From Actinophytocola sp044466355 (GTDB lineage: Bacteria; Actinomycetota; Actinomycetes; Mycobacteriales; Pseudonocardiaceae), in the NCBI RefSeq assembly GCF_044466355.1, contig NZ_JBITMQ010000005.1, positions 310,001 through 374,000 on the forward strand: a stretch of DNA of 64,000 bases, read 5' to 3'. Positions within the stretch are counted from its first letter, which is position 1, and each line of letters opens with the position of its first letter. Shown in pieces: positions 52,093 to 60,329 of the stretch. The notes beneath the pieces are model-generated. The model was given only the letters and a program-made list of their open reading frames with translations. It searched no databases and was not told where the DNA came from. A program made the position numbers and the translations under genes.

Positions 52093-52151
52093 TAGACTTC
52101 TCCTCGGTCCGCAGGGCGCGGGCCGGGGGAGGGACGACGCGAAGGAACGCC

Positions 52152-52772
52152 GTGTCCCAGGTCGCCGAGCGGAAACCGGTCCGCCGTCATGTCGACAAGT
52201 TCGCCGTCCGGAGAGCCCAGCTCGCCGACTCGGCGCTCCACACGCTCTCGAAACTCGGCTACGCGGGCACCAGCCTCCGTGACATCGCGCAGAACTCCGA
52301 GTTCTCCCACGGCGTCCTGCACTACTACTTCCGCGACAAGGTCGACCTGATCACCTACTGCGTGCGCCAGTACAAGGCCGCCGCCGTCGCGCGGTACGAC
52401 CAGGTCGTCGCCATCGCCAGCACCCCGGACGAGCTGCGCCGCCGGTGGATCGACGCGATGGTCACCACGCTGCGCCAGGACGCGCCCATGCACCGCCTGT
52501 GGTACGACCTGCGCAACCAGAGCATGTTCGTCGACTCGTTCCGCGAGGACGTCCGCGCCATCGAGGTGAGCCTCGAGCGGATGATCGGCAGGCTCGTCGA
52601 CCAGTACGCCCAGCTGTCCGGGCTAGGCCTCGCGGTGTCGACGCGGCTGGCGTACGCGCTGGTGGACGGCGTGTTCCAGCACGCGCTGCTGCGGCACATC
52701 GCCGGTGACGACCGCGCGGTCGCCGAGCTGCCCGACCACCTCGGGCTCGTCCTCGACCGCGTGCTGGTGTGA
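52152..52772 (+). CDS. TetR family transcriptional regulator
   Basis: 206 residues. The helix-turn-helix region is ALHTLSKLGYAGTSLRDIAQ then SEFSHGVLHYYFRDKVDLIT (about residues 22-62), followed by a helical domain with RLWYDLRNQSMFVDSFRED. The C-terminal 50 residues are encoded antisense to the tail of the membrane-protein gene at 52623. Start GTG 52152 follows AAGGAACGCC. It is not part of the mycobacterial order. A palindrome upstream may be its operator. Confidence 0.9.
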   Translation: MSQVAERKPVRRHVDKFAVRRAQLADSALHTLSKLGYAGTSLRDIAQNSEFSHGVLHYYFRDKVDLITYCVRQYKAAAVARYDQVVAIASTPDELRRRWIDAMVTTLRQDAPMHRLWYDLRNQSMFVDSFREDVRAIEVSLERMIGRLVDQYAQLSGLGLAVSTRLAYALVDGVFQHALLRHIAGDDRAVAELPDHLGLVLDRVLV

Positions 52773-53795
52773 CGGCCTGCGCAGCACCAGCCAGCACAGC
52801 AGCCCCACCGGGATGATCAGCCAGCACGACAGCAACCGGTAGACCAGCACGGTCGCCGCCGCCGCGGCGTTGTCCGCGCCCGCGGACGCCAGCCCGGCGA
52901 GCAGGCTGACCTCGATCACGCCGATCCCGCCCGGCGTCAGCGGCACCTGCCGGACGATCTGCACGGTCAGGTACACCGCGCCGATCTCCCACAGCGTCAC
53001 CGGCAGGCTGAACGCGCGGGTCACGGCGTACAGGCAGAGCAGGTCGGTGAGCCAGTTCGCGAGCGCGGCGCCGAGCGCGAGCGTCCAGTGCCGCCCACCG
53101 ACGTCGCGTGAGCTGGTGATCGCGTCCGTCACGGGACGCAGCAGCACCGCGAGCCGCGGCCAGCGCGACCCGACCGGGCGGTGCGTGCGGGGGTGGGCCG
53201 GGTGGATGTGCCAGCTCGACTGCCACGCGAACAGCCCGACGAACGCGATCAACACGACCGAGATCGCCACGCTCACCGACGCGAGGCCCGGTTCCCGCTG
53301 CCAGACGACACCGAGGTGCACCGCACCCGCGGCAAGAGCACCCGTCGCGTACAGCAGTGCCAGTGCGGCGAACGACAGCAGGCCGGACAGCACCATGACG
53401 GTCGCGGCCGTGCGGTTGCTCGCGCCGTCGGTGCGGAACTGGCGGAACGCGTACGCGGCCGAGATGGCGGAGCCCGCGGGCAGGCTGATCGCGATGGCCG
53501 AGCGGCTGTAGGCCAGGGCGAGCGCGCGGTGGCGCGGCATCCGCACGCCGAACGCGGTGAGCAGGCGGCGCTGCTGGCGGGCGAACATGGCCATGGAGAC
53601 GAACTCGGCGACCACCGCGACGGCGAGCCAGCCGGTGTCGGCGCCCGCGACGGCGTTGCCGACCGCCGTGAGGCTCGGCAGTTTGCCCTGCAGGGAGAAG
53701 GCGGCCACGACCAGGAGCAGCACCACCGCGGCCGCCTTGAGCGCGCCGACCAGCACCGGGTGTCTCCGCTTGGTCCGTTGATCCCCCTCGGACAT
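52623..53795 (-). CDS. Lysylphosphatidylglycerol synthase transmembrane/UPF0104-type protein
   Basis: 390 residues with about eight to nine hydrophobic segments. The family stretches QVPLTPGGIGVIEVSLLAGLA and LLSCWLIIPVGLLCWLVLRR mark the LPG_synthase_TM (UPF0104) fold. GGAGG sits five bases before the ATG. The natural end would be near WLVLRRP; a further 50 hydrophilic residues lie antisense to the last 150 bp of the TetR gene. Possible flippase or lipid-modifying role. It is divergent from rph across 113 bp. Confidence 0.85.
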   Translation of the reverse strand: MSEGDQRTKRRHPVLVGALKAAAVVLLLVVAAFSLQGKLPSLTAVGNAVAGADTGWLAVAVVAEFVSMAMFARQQRRLLTAFGVRMPRHRALALAYSRSAIAISLPAGSAISAAYAFRQFRTDGASNRTAATVMVLSGLLSFAALALLYATGALAAGAVHLGVVWQREPGLASVSVAISVVLIAFVGLFAWQSSWHIHPAHPRTHRPVGSRWPRLAVLLRPVTDAITSSRDVGGRHWTLALGAALANWLTDLLCLYAVTRAFSLPVTLWEIGAVYLTVQIVRQVPLTPGGIGVIEVSLLAGLASAGADNAAAAATVLVYRLLSCWLIIPVGLLCWLVLRRPSHQHAVEDEPEVVGQLGDRAVVTGDVPQQRVLEHAVHQRVRQPRRHREA

Positions 53796-53908
53796 GGCCG
53801 CCTCCGATTTCAACTCACGTTGAATGGTCCTCCGCGTGGGCTCCGTGGTCAATCCGAAACAGGAGGCCGAACGGGGTAACGTCGGCCACAGTGCATATTG
53901 TTGCCACC

Positions 53909-54673
53909 GTGGCACGTAGCGATGGCAGGAACGACGACCAGCTCAGGGACATCAAGCTCACCCGTGGTTTTCAGGTCTGGCCGGCCGGCTCGGTGCTGGT
54001 CGAGTTCGGCAAGACCAGAGTGCTGTGCGCGGCGAGCGTGACGGAGGGCGTGCCGCGCTGGCGCAAGGGCTCCGGCCTCGGGTGGGTCACCGCGGAGTAC
54101 GCGATGCTGCCGTCCGCGACCAACACGCGTGGTGACCGGGAGTCGGTCAAGGGCCGGGTCGGCGGCCGCACCCACGAGATCAGCCGCCTCATCGGCCGCT
54201 CGCTGCGGGCGTGCATCGACCTGGCCGCGCTCGGCGAGAACACGATCGTGATCGACTGCGACGTCATCCAGGCCGACGGCGGCACCCGCACCGCGGCCAT
54301 CACCGGCGGGTACGTCGCGCTGGCCGACGCCGTCACCTGGCTCGGCGCCGCCGGCCGTCTCGCCGACCCGCAGCCGCTGTCGTGCGCGGTGCAGGCGGTG
54401 AGCGTTGGGGTGGTCGACGGCCGCGTGCGGCTGGATCTGCCATACGAGGAGGATGCCCGCGCGGAGGTCGACATGAACGTCGTCGCCACCGACGCGGGCA
54501 CCATCATCGAGGTCCAGGGCACCGGCGAGGGCGCCACGTTCACCCGATCCACGCTCGACCGGATGCTCGACCTGGCGCTCGCGGGCTGCGCGGAGATCAA
54601 CGCGCTGCAGACCACCGCGCTCGCCGAGCCCTATCCCGGTGAGCTGCCGACGCCGAAGGCGGTCCGCTCGTGA
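53909..54673 (+). CDS. rph: Ribonuclease PH
   Basis: 254 residues. SDGRNDDQLRDIKLTRGFQV opens the protein, with EYAMLPSATNTRGDRESVKG (about 60) and EISRLIGRSLRACIDLAALG (about 88) as the phosphorolytic core. It trims tRNA 3' ends using phosphate. GTG 53909 gives the family N-terminus; an upstream GTG at 53891 would add six residues. It overlaps rdgB by four bases, as in Rv1340-1341. Confidence 0.95.
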   Translation: MARSDGRNDDQLRDIKLTRGFQVWPAGSVLVEFGKTRVLCAASVTEGVPRWRKGSGLGWVTAEYAMLPSATNTRGDRESVKGRVGGRTHEISRLIGRSLRACIDLAALGENTIVIDCDVIQADGGTRTAAITGGYVALADAVTWLGAAGRLADPQPLSCAVQAVSVGVVDGRVRLDLPYEEDARAEVDMNVVATDAGTIIEVQGTGEGATFTRSTLDRMLDLALAGCAEINALQTTALAEPYPGELPTPKAVRS

Positions 54674-55281
54674 GCAGTCAACTGCTGGTCGCTTCCCGGA
54701 ACGCGAAGAAGCTCCACGAGATGCGGCGCATCATCGAGCGTGCGGGCATCGAGGGCGTGACGGTCGTCGGCCTCGACGAGGTCCCCCCGTTCGAGGAGAC
54801 GCCGGAGACCGGCGCGACGTTCGAGGACAACGCCGTCGTCAAGGCCCGTGACGCGGTGGCCGCGACCGGCCTGCCCTCGGTGGCCGACGACTCGGGCATC
54901 GCGGTCGACGCGCTGAACGGCATGCCGGGCGTCCTGTCCGCGCGGTGGGCCGGCAGCGCCCGCTCCGACCAGGCGAACCTCGAACTCGTGCTGGAGCAGC
55001 TCGCGGACGTGCCCGACGAGCGCCTCGGCGCCCAGTTCGTGTGCGCTGCCGCGCTCGTGCTCACCGACGGCACGGAGATCGTCGTGCGCGGCGTGTGGCC
55101 GGGCACGCTCGTGCGCAAGGCCCGTGGCACCAACGGTTTCGGCTACGACCCGATCTTCGTGCCGGAGGGCGAGACGCGGACGTCGGCGGAGCTGCTGACC
55201 GAGGAGAAGGACGCGATCTCCCACCGCGGCCGCGCGCTGTCGCTGCTGCTGCCCCACCTGCGCAGCCTCGGCGACCGGTAA
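54670..55281 (+). CDS. rdgB: dITP/XTP pyrophosphatase (Ham1/RdgB)
   Basis: 203 residues. LLVASRNAKKLHEMRRII opens the protein, then ETGATFEDNAVVKARDAVAA (about residues 46-65), PSVADDSGIAVDALNGMPGV and GFGYDPIFVPEG. It removes deaminated purine nucleoside triphosphates. GTG start couples to rph. Its stop is only four bases from the stop of the convergent beta-lactamase-like gene. Confidence 0.96.
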   Translation: MSSQLLVASRNAKKLHEMRRIIERAGIEGVTVVGLDEVPPFEETPETGATFEDNAVVKARDAVAATGLPSVADDSGIAVDALNGMPGVLSARWAGSARSDQANLELVLEQLADVPDERLGAQFVCAAALVLTDGTEIVVRGVWPGTLVRKARGTNGFGYDPIFVPEGETRTSAELLTEEKDAISHRGRALSLLLPHLRSLGDR

Positions 55282-55285
55282 CCGC

Positions 55286-56227
55286 TCACGCGGCGGGCAG
55301 CTCGCCGTCGAGCTCGCTCGCCGCGGCGGTGACCGAGTCCGCGCTCGTTCGCCACCCGGACCCCAGCGGGTGCTCGGTCAGCAGGATCACGACGTAGCGC
55401 CAGCCCTCGCCGACGAGGCCGGTGCTGTGCAGCACCATCGCGTGGTCGTTGTTGCCCCAGCCCTGCTTGACGGCCCACTGCGCGGCCAGCCCGTCGGGGA
55501 TGCCGAAGTACTGGTCGAAACCGTCGGCCGCGTACTGCGGCGCGTACGCGAGCGCGTCCACGACGAGCGCCCGGTCCGCCGCCGGCATGCGTTCCATGAC
55601 GTACCGGTACATGCGGACCATGTCGTCCGGGGTCACCTTGACCTCACCCCACTTCCCGGCGAGCTCGGGTGGCTCGGTGCCCTGCAGCCCGACCAGCGTC
55701 ACGACCCTCGGGATGAGGTCCGGCCCGCCGCTGACCCACAGCGCGCTCGCGATGTCGTCGTCGCTCTTCGACAGCATTCCCGTGATCTGCCGGCGTTCCG
55801 ACTCGCTCGCGCCGCGGTCCAGGAGGTCGATCGCGATCATCAACTTGACCAGCGACGCGGACCGGAACTGCCGGTCGGCGTCGACCGACAGCACCGTCGT
55901 GCCCGAGACCCTGTCGTAGACCACGGCTCCCAGCGTCGTGTTCGGCTCCACCGCCGTGACCGCGGCCAGCACCGGCTCCGGGTCGAGTTCCGGCTTGCCG
56001 GCGGCCCTCGAGTCCGGAGTCGTCGGTGTCACCGTCTGCCGTGGCGTCGGCGTCGGCGGTGACGGCGGTGGCAGTGGTGCCGCGCTCGGCCCGGGGGCGG
56101 GTGCCGCCAGGATCACGTGCTCGCCGACAGTCGCGGTCGGGCGCGCACCACAGGCGCTGCCGGTCACCACCGTGGTGGCGGCGAGCACAGCGAGGAGCGC
56201 GACGCGGCGGGCAGCGTAGTTGAGCAT
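55286..56227 (-). CDS. Secreted serine hydrolase, class A beta-lactamase-like
   Basis: 313 residues. The N-terminal segment VALLAVLAATTVVTGSACGA is a signal with a possible lipobox Cys near residue 26. A proline-rich linker (about 45-75) follows. SASLVKLMIAIDLLDRG (about 120) holds the SxxK catalytic site, and SKSDDDIASALW has SDD in the SDN position. The third motif is not the classical KTG (VKQGWGN). Related proteins are lactamases, DD-peptidases or inactive. No antibiotic cluster is near. ATG at 56227 avoids 20 extra basic residues. Confidence 0.82.
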   Translation of the reverse strand: MLNYAARRVALLAVLAATTVVTGSACGARPTATVGEHVILAAPAPGPSAAPLPPPSPPTPTPRQTVTPTTPDSRAAGKPELDPEPVLAAVTAVEPNTTLGAVVYDRVSGTTVLSVDADRQFRSASLVKLMIAIDLLDRGASESERRQITGMLSKSDDDIASALWVSGGPDLIPRVVTLVGLQGTEPPELAGKWGEVKVTPDDMVRMYRYVMERMPAADRALVVDALAYAPQYAADGFDQYFGIPDGLAAQWAVKQGWGNNDHAMVLHSTGLVGEGWRYVVILLTEHPLGSGWRTSADSVTAAASELDGELPAA

Positions 56228-56357
56228 GCCCTGAATACGCCGCCTGAGTCGGCAAAGTTGACCCGGTTGGGCGACAACTTTTCGCACGTCTGTGACGTAC
56301 GCGCGAAGGACCTGTCAGGTTGCCCGCGATTCTGTTTCAGTCGAGTATCGGGAGGAA

Positions 56358-56825
56358 TCAGACTTTCAGATCCCTCCTCAGCTTCGCGACGTGACCGGTC
56401 GCGCGCACGTTGTACATGGCCTTCTCGATCTTTCCGTCCGGGTCGACGACGAACGTGGAGCGGATCACACCCATGACCGTGCGCCCGTAGTTCTGCTTCT
56501 CGCCGAACGCGCCCCACGCGGTCAGGACCTCGCGGCTGGTGTCCGACAGCAAGGGGAAGGTGAGCCCTTCGTCGGCCACGAACTTGGCGAGCTTCTCCGG
56601 TTTGTCGGGCGAGATCCCCACCACGGCGAAGCCGGCGTCGTTCAGTTCGGCGAGGTTGTCGCGGAAGTCGCAGGCCTGCTTGGTGCAGCCCGGCGTGCCG
56701 GCGGCGGGGTAGAAGTAGACGACGACGTGCTTGCCGCGGAAGTCGGACAGCGACACCTCGTTGCCGTCCGCGTCCGGGAGCCGGAAGTCGGGGGCGGCGT
56801 CACCCTCTGCGAGTCGGTTGCTCAT
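56358..56825 (-). CDS. bcp: Thioredoxin-dependent thiol peroxidase (Bcp/PrxQ)
   Basis: 155 residues. Peroxidatic and resolving cysteines are in YPAAGTPGCTKQACDFRDNL (about residues 37-56), where Cys-x4-Cys is the PrxQ pattern. APDFRLPDADGNEVSLSDFR opens the thioredoxin fold. It reduces organic and hydrogen peroxide using thioredoxin. ATG with CTCATGTCGG context. Single gene between two secreted-protein genes. Confidence 0.95.
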   Translation of the reverse strand: MSNRLAEGDAAPDFRLPDADGNEVSLSDFRGKHVVVYFYPAAGTPGCTKQACDFRDNLAELNDAGFAVVGISPDKPEKLAKFVADEGLTFPLLSDTSREVLTAWGAFGEKQNYGRTVMGVIRSTFVVDPDGKIEKAMYNVRATGHVAKLRRDLKV

Positions 56826-56858
56826 GTCGGGGACGTTATCCCGTGGCGCCGACAGTCG

Positions 56859-57389
56859 TCAGATGGTGCCGTCGAAGATGGGGATGGCGGCCGCGGCGGA
56901 CGAGGCGGCACGCACGGCGACCCGCACCGTGCACGGTTTGCGGGGTACCTCGAAGGCGATCGCGAACCGCACTGTCTCGTCCGGTCGCACTTCTTCCATG
57001 GCGCCGACGACACCGGTGTAGCCCTGCGTGGAGTCGATGACCTGGTCGGTAGGAACACCGTCCGCAGTCGCCACGAACGACAGCTGAGCAGGTCGGTACA
57101 CCGTGTCACTCCCGTTGTCGATCACCAGATCGAAGGCAACCGCTCGCGCCGCACGTGGATAAGCAGTGGCTGTCGGTGTGAACGACGTGGGCTCCGACAC
57201 CGAAAGGGTGACCCCCTCACCGAGTGACCGCACACGCTCACCGGAGGAGAGCGTGGACCGCTCCGCGGCCACGGACGGGTCGGGTGCGCTCAAGGACTGA
57301 CGGGCGGTGCCGTCGTTCGCAGCGTGACCAGCGCCGCAGGCCGTCAGCAGCAGGAGGCATGCCGCGACCGCAAGTCTGACCACAGGCAC
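56859..57389 (-). CDS. DUF4352-type lipoprotein
   Basis: 176 residues. Signal peptide VVRLAVAACLLLLTACGAGH has lipobox LTAC (Cys about 17), so it is membrane-anchored outside. The remaining part is an immunoglobulin-like DUF4352 domain (AVAFDLVIDNGSDTVYRPAQ, RPDETVRFAIAFEVPRKPC). The GTG at 57389 gives a normal signal; longer reading upstream crosses other sequence. Function unknown, with a chaperone-like or telokin-like fold in relatives. Confidence 0.78.
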   Translation of the reverse strand: MPVVRLAVAACLLLLTACGAGHAANDGTARQSLSAPDPSVAAERSTLSSGERVRSLGEGVTLSVSEPTSFTPTATAYPRAARAVAFDLVIDNGSDTVYRPAQLSFVATADGVPTDQVIDSTQGYTGVVGAMEEVRPDETVRFAIAFEVPRKPCTVRVAVRAASSAAAAIPIFDGTI

Positions 57390-57532
57390 GAAGGATCCCT
57401 TTCCGGGAGAAGCAGGTACGTCTGAATGCACTATGCCGGTGCGGCAGCTGGTGCAGGGGTCAATTGCCGGAGCTGGTGTCGTGCCGTGGCCGAGCTGTGA
57501 CCAGAGCGGCACCCGGAGTGATCGACGCCACG

Positions 57533-57706
57533 TCAGGCAGCGAGCGCGAAGAAGAGGATGAACACCGCGACAGTGACCATGAACGCGGCGATGAGCCACC
57601 CGAAGTCCCGCCACGGCGAGATGGCCTTGTTGTCCTCGCCGGGCACGTAGACGCCACGCTCCTCGAACCGGTCGACGAGACGCACGAAGACGCGCGGCAG
57701 ACGCAT
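57533..57706 (-). CDS. Small membrane protein, 57 residues
   Basis: MRLPRVFVRLVDRFEERGVY, a polar middle (GEDNKAISPWRDF), and one hydrophobic helix GWLIAAFMVTVAVFILFFAL. Clean start and stop with a strong codon-position G+C pattern in a region otherwise empty. No obvious Shine-Dalgarno, so it may be leaderless. Not part of a known family by eye. It could be a small envelope or regulator peptide. Confidence 0.55.
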   Translation of the reverse strand: MRLPRVFVRLVDRFEERGVYVPGEDNKAISPWRDFGWLIAAFMVTVAVFILFFALAA

Positions 57707-57718
57707 ACGGAGATGGTG

Positions 57719-58100
57719 TCACGCGACGGGCCCGCTGGCGTAGCAGGGCTTGCGGACACCGTCGTCGTAGTCGGGTCTCGATCTGCAGGACGTTGTCGTC
57801 CGGAAACAGCAAGGCGCCCCCGTTGTTCACCCGGGTGTCCGGACAGGCGCCGCCACTGCCGTTTCCGACGAGAATCGCCGCCCCGTTTGTTATCGTCGAC
57901 CTTCCGCACGTCGTCCCGATGTCGGCGGGTCCCCATAGGCATGGCTGTCGGCGGAAGTCCGAAGTACGCGGAGCACAACGGGTCGTCTTCGTAAGCCATG
58001 AAGTAGGTGCCGTTGGACGGCCGCCGCACCCAGGCATACGGGACCGCACGAAGAAGTCGTTGGGCGCGACGGTGTCACGCTTGCCGGTCCTTCAGATCTG
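57719..58100 (-). pseudogene. Frameshifted remnant of a cysteine-containing secreted-type protein
   Basis: Sensible protein pieces occur in different frames: APNDFFVR, then RRPSNGTYFMAYEDDPLCSA (about 57950-58010), then DIGTTCGRSTITNGAAILVG with NGGALLFPDDNVLQIET (about 57785-57925), then PDYDDGVRKPCYASGPVA and a stop at 57719. At least three frame changes are needed to read through. Either a decayed gene or sequencing indels. No family was recognised. The start is not visible; the upstream frame has a stop near 58085. Confidence 0.4.
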
Positions 58101-58575
58101 TCTCACGAGCGGGCCTGGACTGTCTTCTGGTCGGGGTTCGGCTCGGCCGAGTCGTCGGCCCGGTGCGCGACCGGGTGTCCCCGTCGGCGGCCATACTCAA
58201 CTCGGGTTCCCAGGCGTTGTACTCGTTGCACGAGTCAGCAAATGTCGGAACGGAAGTCCGAGACCGTGGTCCCGGGACTTGCTAGCGCCGCCGCGTGACC
58301 CACCGCTTTCCGGGGCACAACCTCCCATTCGGTGGCGCCCAGAGCAAGTGCCGTCCGGCAGGTCCGGCGCTCGCGGTGGTCGAACAAAGTGCCTCAGCAT
58401 TGAGCCGCGCCCGGCACCGCACACTCAAGCTGCACGACCCGAGCGGATATGCACTGTGGTCCCTGGACCGTGATCACACGGTCACTTTCGGTGAGAACTT
58501 GACGAGTAAGACGGGTGAGGGATGTCGTTGATTTGCCCACCGCACGTCCAGCTACCCTGTGACCGCACCACCCCG
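58101..58575. other. Gene-free stretch before the tRNA
   Basis: No reading frame here has convincing codon use. An inverted repeat GACCGTG-ATCA-CACGGTC lies at 58466-58483. A TACCCT hexamer at 58553 may be the tRNA -10 region. This marks the transition from core chromosome to the island. Confidence 0.6.
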
Positions 58576-58649
58576 GGGGCCGTAGCCCAACAGGCAGAGG
58601 CACTGGATTTAGGTTCCAGCCAGTGAGGGTTCGACTCCCTTCGGCCCCA
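58576..58649 (+). tRNA. tRNA with anticodon UAG (Leu by codon), short variable loop
   Basis: 74 nt. Acceptor stem GGGGCCG/CGGCCCC with A73, D stem GCC/GGC, anticodon stem CTGGA/TCCAG with loop TTTAGGT (anticodon TAG at 58610-58612), variable loop of five bases CCAGT, and T stem GAGGG/CCCTT with TTCGACT. No CCA is encoded. A UAG anticodon would read CUA, yet bacterial tRNA-Leu normally has a long variable arm. The cloverleaf is sound, so the gene is real; the amino acid is not certain. It starts the methyltransferase island. Confidence 0.85.
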
Positions 58650-58737
58650 CGATTCTCATGGGCATGGCCGCCTGACGACATGGATGAGCCGTTCAGTTGG
58701 TCTCGACCGCTCAGGACTCCTCAAGCGGAGAACTCCT

Positions 58738-59157
58738 CTATGAGGCCCTCCGGCTTGTCACGGTCTCGCATATTTTCGCCGTTGCCGCATCGATTGTCTC
58801 ATGTTCCCAGATTCGGACGGAAACCCAACCGGCCTTCGAAAGTCGTCTGTCGGTGTCGGCGTCGCGGTGCTGGTTGGTCTCTATTTTCTTTCGCCAGAAA
58901 TCGGCATTGCTCTTGGGCCAGGTGCCGTGCTCAGGGCAACCATGCCAGAAGCACCCGTCCACGAAGACCGCGACGCGTGCCGAGCTGAAGACGATATCGG
59001 CGACTCTGCGTATGTCCTTCACCGGACGGCGATGGATTCGGTAGCGAAACCCCTGCGCATACAACGCTTTGCGAAGCGCGACTTCGATGCCTGTGTCGCG
59101 GGACCTTTGCCGACTCATCCGCTTGCGGACGGCCGCAGTGGTCTCGAGGTGTTCCAC
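58738..59157 (-). CDS. vsr: Very short patch repair endonuclease
   Basis: 139 residues. The Vsr core is seen: MSRQRSRDTGIEVALRKALY, then RVADIVFSSARVAVFVDGCF with WHGCPEH (about residues 51-77), where the aspartates and histidine bind Mg, and TDRRLSKAGWVSVRIWEHE. Vsr nicks at T:G mismatches made by deamination of 5-methylcytosine, so its presence fits the active methyltransferase at 60330. It is divergent from the 59273 gene across 115 bp. Lower G+C and many G/A-rich codons compared with the core genes suggest transfer. Confidence 0.93.
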   Translation of the reverse strand: MEHLETTAAVRKRMSRQRSRDTGIEVALRKALYAQGFRYRIHRRPVKDIRRVADIVFSSARVAVFVDGCFWHGCPEHGTWPKSNADFWRKKIETNQHRDADTDRRLSKAGWVSVRIWEHETIDAATAKICETVTSRRAS

Positions 59158-59272
59158 GGCCTACATTGTTGCATCGGGCGCACCCTCGGTGGTGTACCCC
59201 CTGAACCGATGTCGTCGACAGAGGCATAGTCGATCATGCCCGTTGCTCCTCGGGAGGTGAGAGGATGGCGGA

Positions 59273-60301
59273 ATGGGAACCGCGGGCGGCGAAGGCGGGC
59301 AGGGAGTGCGAGGGCAACGGTTGACCTTCGTGGACGTCTGCTCTGGTGCGGGCGGACTGGCGTTGGGGCTCGAGCAAGCCGGATTCGAGCCGGTTCTGCT
59401 GTTGGATATCCTCGAAGTGGCATGCGAGTCGTTGAAGTTGAATCGTCCTGAGTGGGACGTTCGCCAACTCGAGCTGCGTGCGTTCAACCCAGTCGACGAG
59501 CAACAGGTGTACGACGTTGACCTACTGTCGGCTGGCCTGCCGCGAGTGCAGGCTGCTGCTGTGGGCAGGTCGCGAGGCAGCGCCGAGGAAGTCGAGCTGC
59601 TCGAAGCGACGATCATGCTCATGCACGGGATGCGTCCCAGAGCATTGCTCATCGAGAACCTCGCCGATCTGGTCGAGAAGGACAGGTTTCGGTCGGCCCG
59701 TGACTTCGTCGAAGCGGAGCTCGAGCACCTCGGTTACCGCTACACCTGGTTCGTGGTCAATGCTGCGGACTACGGGGTGCCGCAGGACAGGCGTCAAGGG
59801 ATGTTGGTCGCCCTCGAGGGGGATCTCATGGATAACTTCGCCCAGCCGCCACGCATCATGGAGCCGCCCGTTACAGTGGGTGATGCGCTGGGGGAATCGA
59901 TGGCAGCGCGTGGCTGGACGCAGGCACACGAGTGGGCGCTGCACGCTGACCGCATCGCGCCGACACTTGTGGGTGGATCTTGGAGCCGCGGAGGAGGCGA
60001 TCTCGGACCCAGCGGCACCAAGAAGGCGTGGCAAAGAATGGGTGTCAACGGCGGCTCTATAGCCGACGAGGTGCCGGGGCCCGAGTACTCCTGGCGGCCC
60101 GATCTGGCGCAGGCCGACCTGGTGCGGCTGACTGTTGATCAGGCGGCACGTCTGCAGGGGTTCCCGCCGGACTGGAAGTTCGTAGGGAGGAAGACGGCCA
60201 GATACCGCCAGGTCGGGAACGCATCCCCGCCTCCGGTCGGACGTGCCGTCGGCGAGGCGTTGCGCTCGGCCCTCACAACGCCCCGCGCCTCCCCGGTGTA
60301 G
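59273..60301 (+). CDS. Cytosine-5 DNA methyltransferase homologue lacking the catalytic cysteine
   Basis: 342 residues with motif I FVDVCSGAGGLALGLEQAGF (19-38), motif VI IENL (127-130), motif VIII-like YGVPQDRRQGMLVAL and motifs IX/X RLQGFPPDWKF with YRQVGNASPPPVG. Motif IV, normally Pro-Cys, is SAGLPRVQ: Arg91 (codon CGA at 59543) replaces the nucleophile, and the surrounding residues do not offer another cysteine. Methyl transfer to C5 is therefore not expected. Fold and AdoMet site look intact, as in DNMT3L-type partners. Start ATG with GAGAGGA. It is 28 bp before the active homologue. Confidence 0.88.
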   Translation: MGTAGGEGGQGVRGQRLTFVDVCSGAGGLALGLEQAGFEPVLLLDILEVACESLKLNRPEWDVRQLELRAFNPVDEQQVYDVDLLSAGLPRVQAAAVGRSRGSAEEVELLEATIMLMHGMRPRALLIENLADLVEKDRFRSARDFVEAELEHLGYRYTWFVVNAADYGVPQDRRQGMLVALEGDLMDNFAQPPRIMEPPVTVGDALGESMAARGWTQAHEWALHADRIAPTLVGGSWSRGGGDLGPSGTKKAWQRMGVNGGSIADEVPGPEYSWRPDLAQADLVRLTVDQAARLQGFPPDWKFVGRKTARYRQVGNASPPPVGRAVGEALRSALTTPRASPV

Positions 60302-60329
60302 GGAGTACATCGCTATAGAATGCCCAGCC

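Noticed and set aside
55286..56227. Calling the beta-lactamase-like gene an antibiotic resistance gene
   Set aside because: The KTG motif is not canonical and there is no resistance context; many such proteins are cell-wall enzymes or inactive.
58295..58531. 78-codon frame before the tRNA as a gene
   Set aside because: No Shine-Dalgarno, no domain, and it runs through an inverted repeat.
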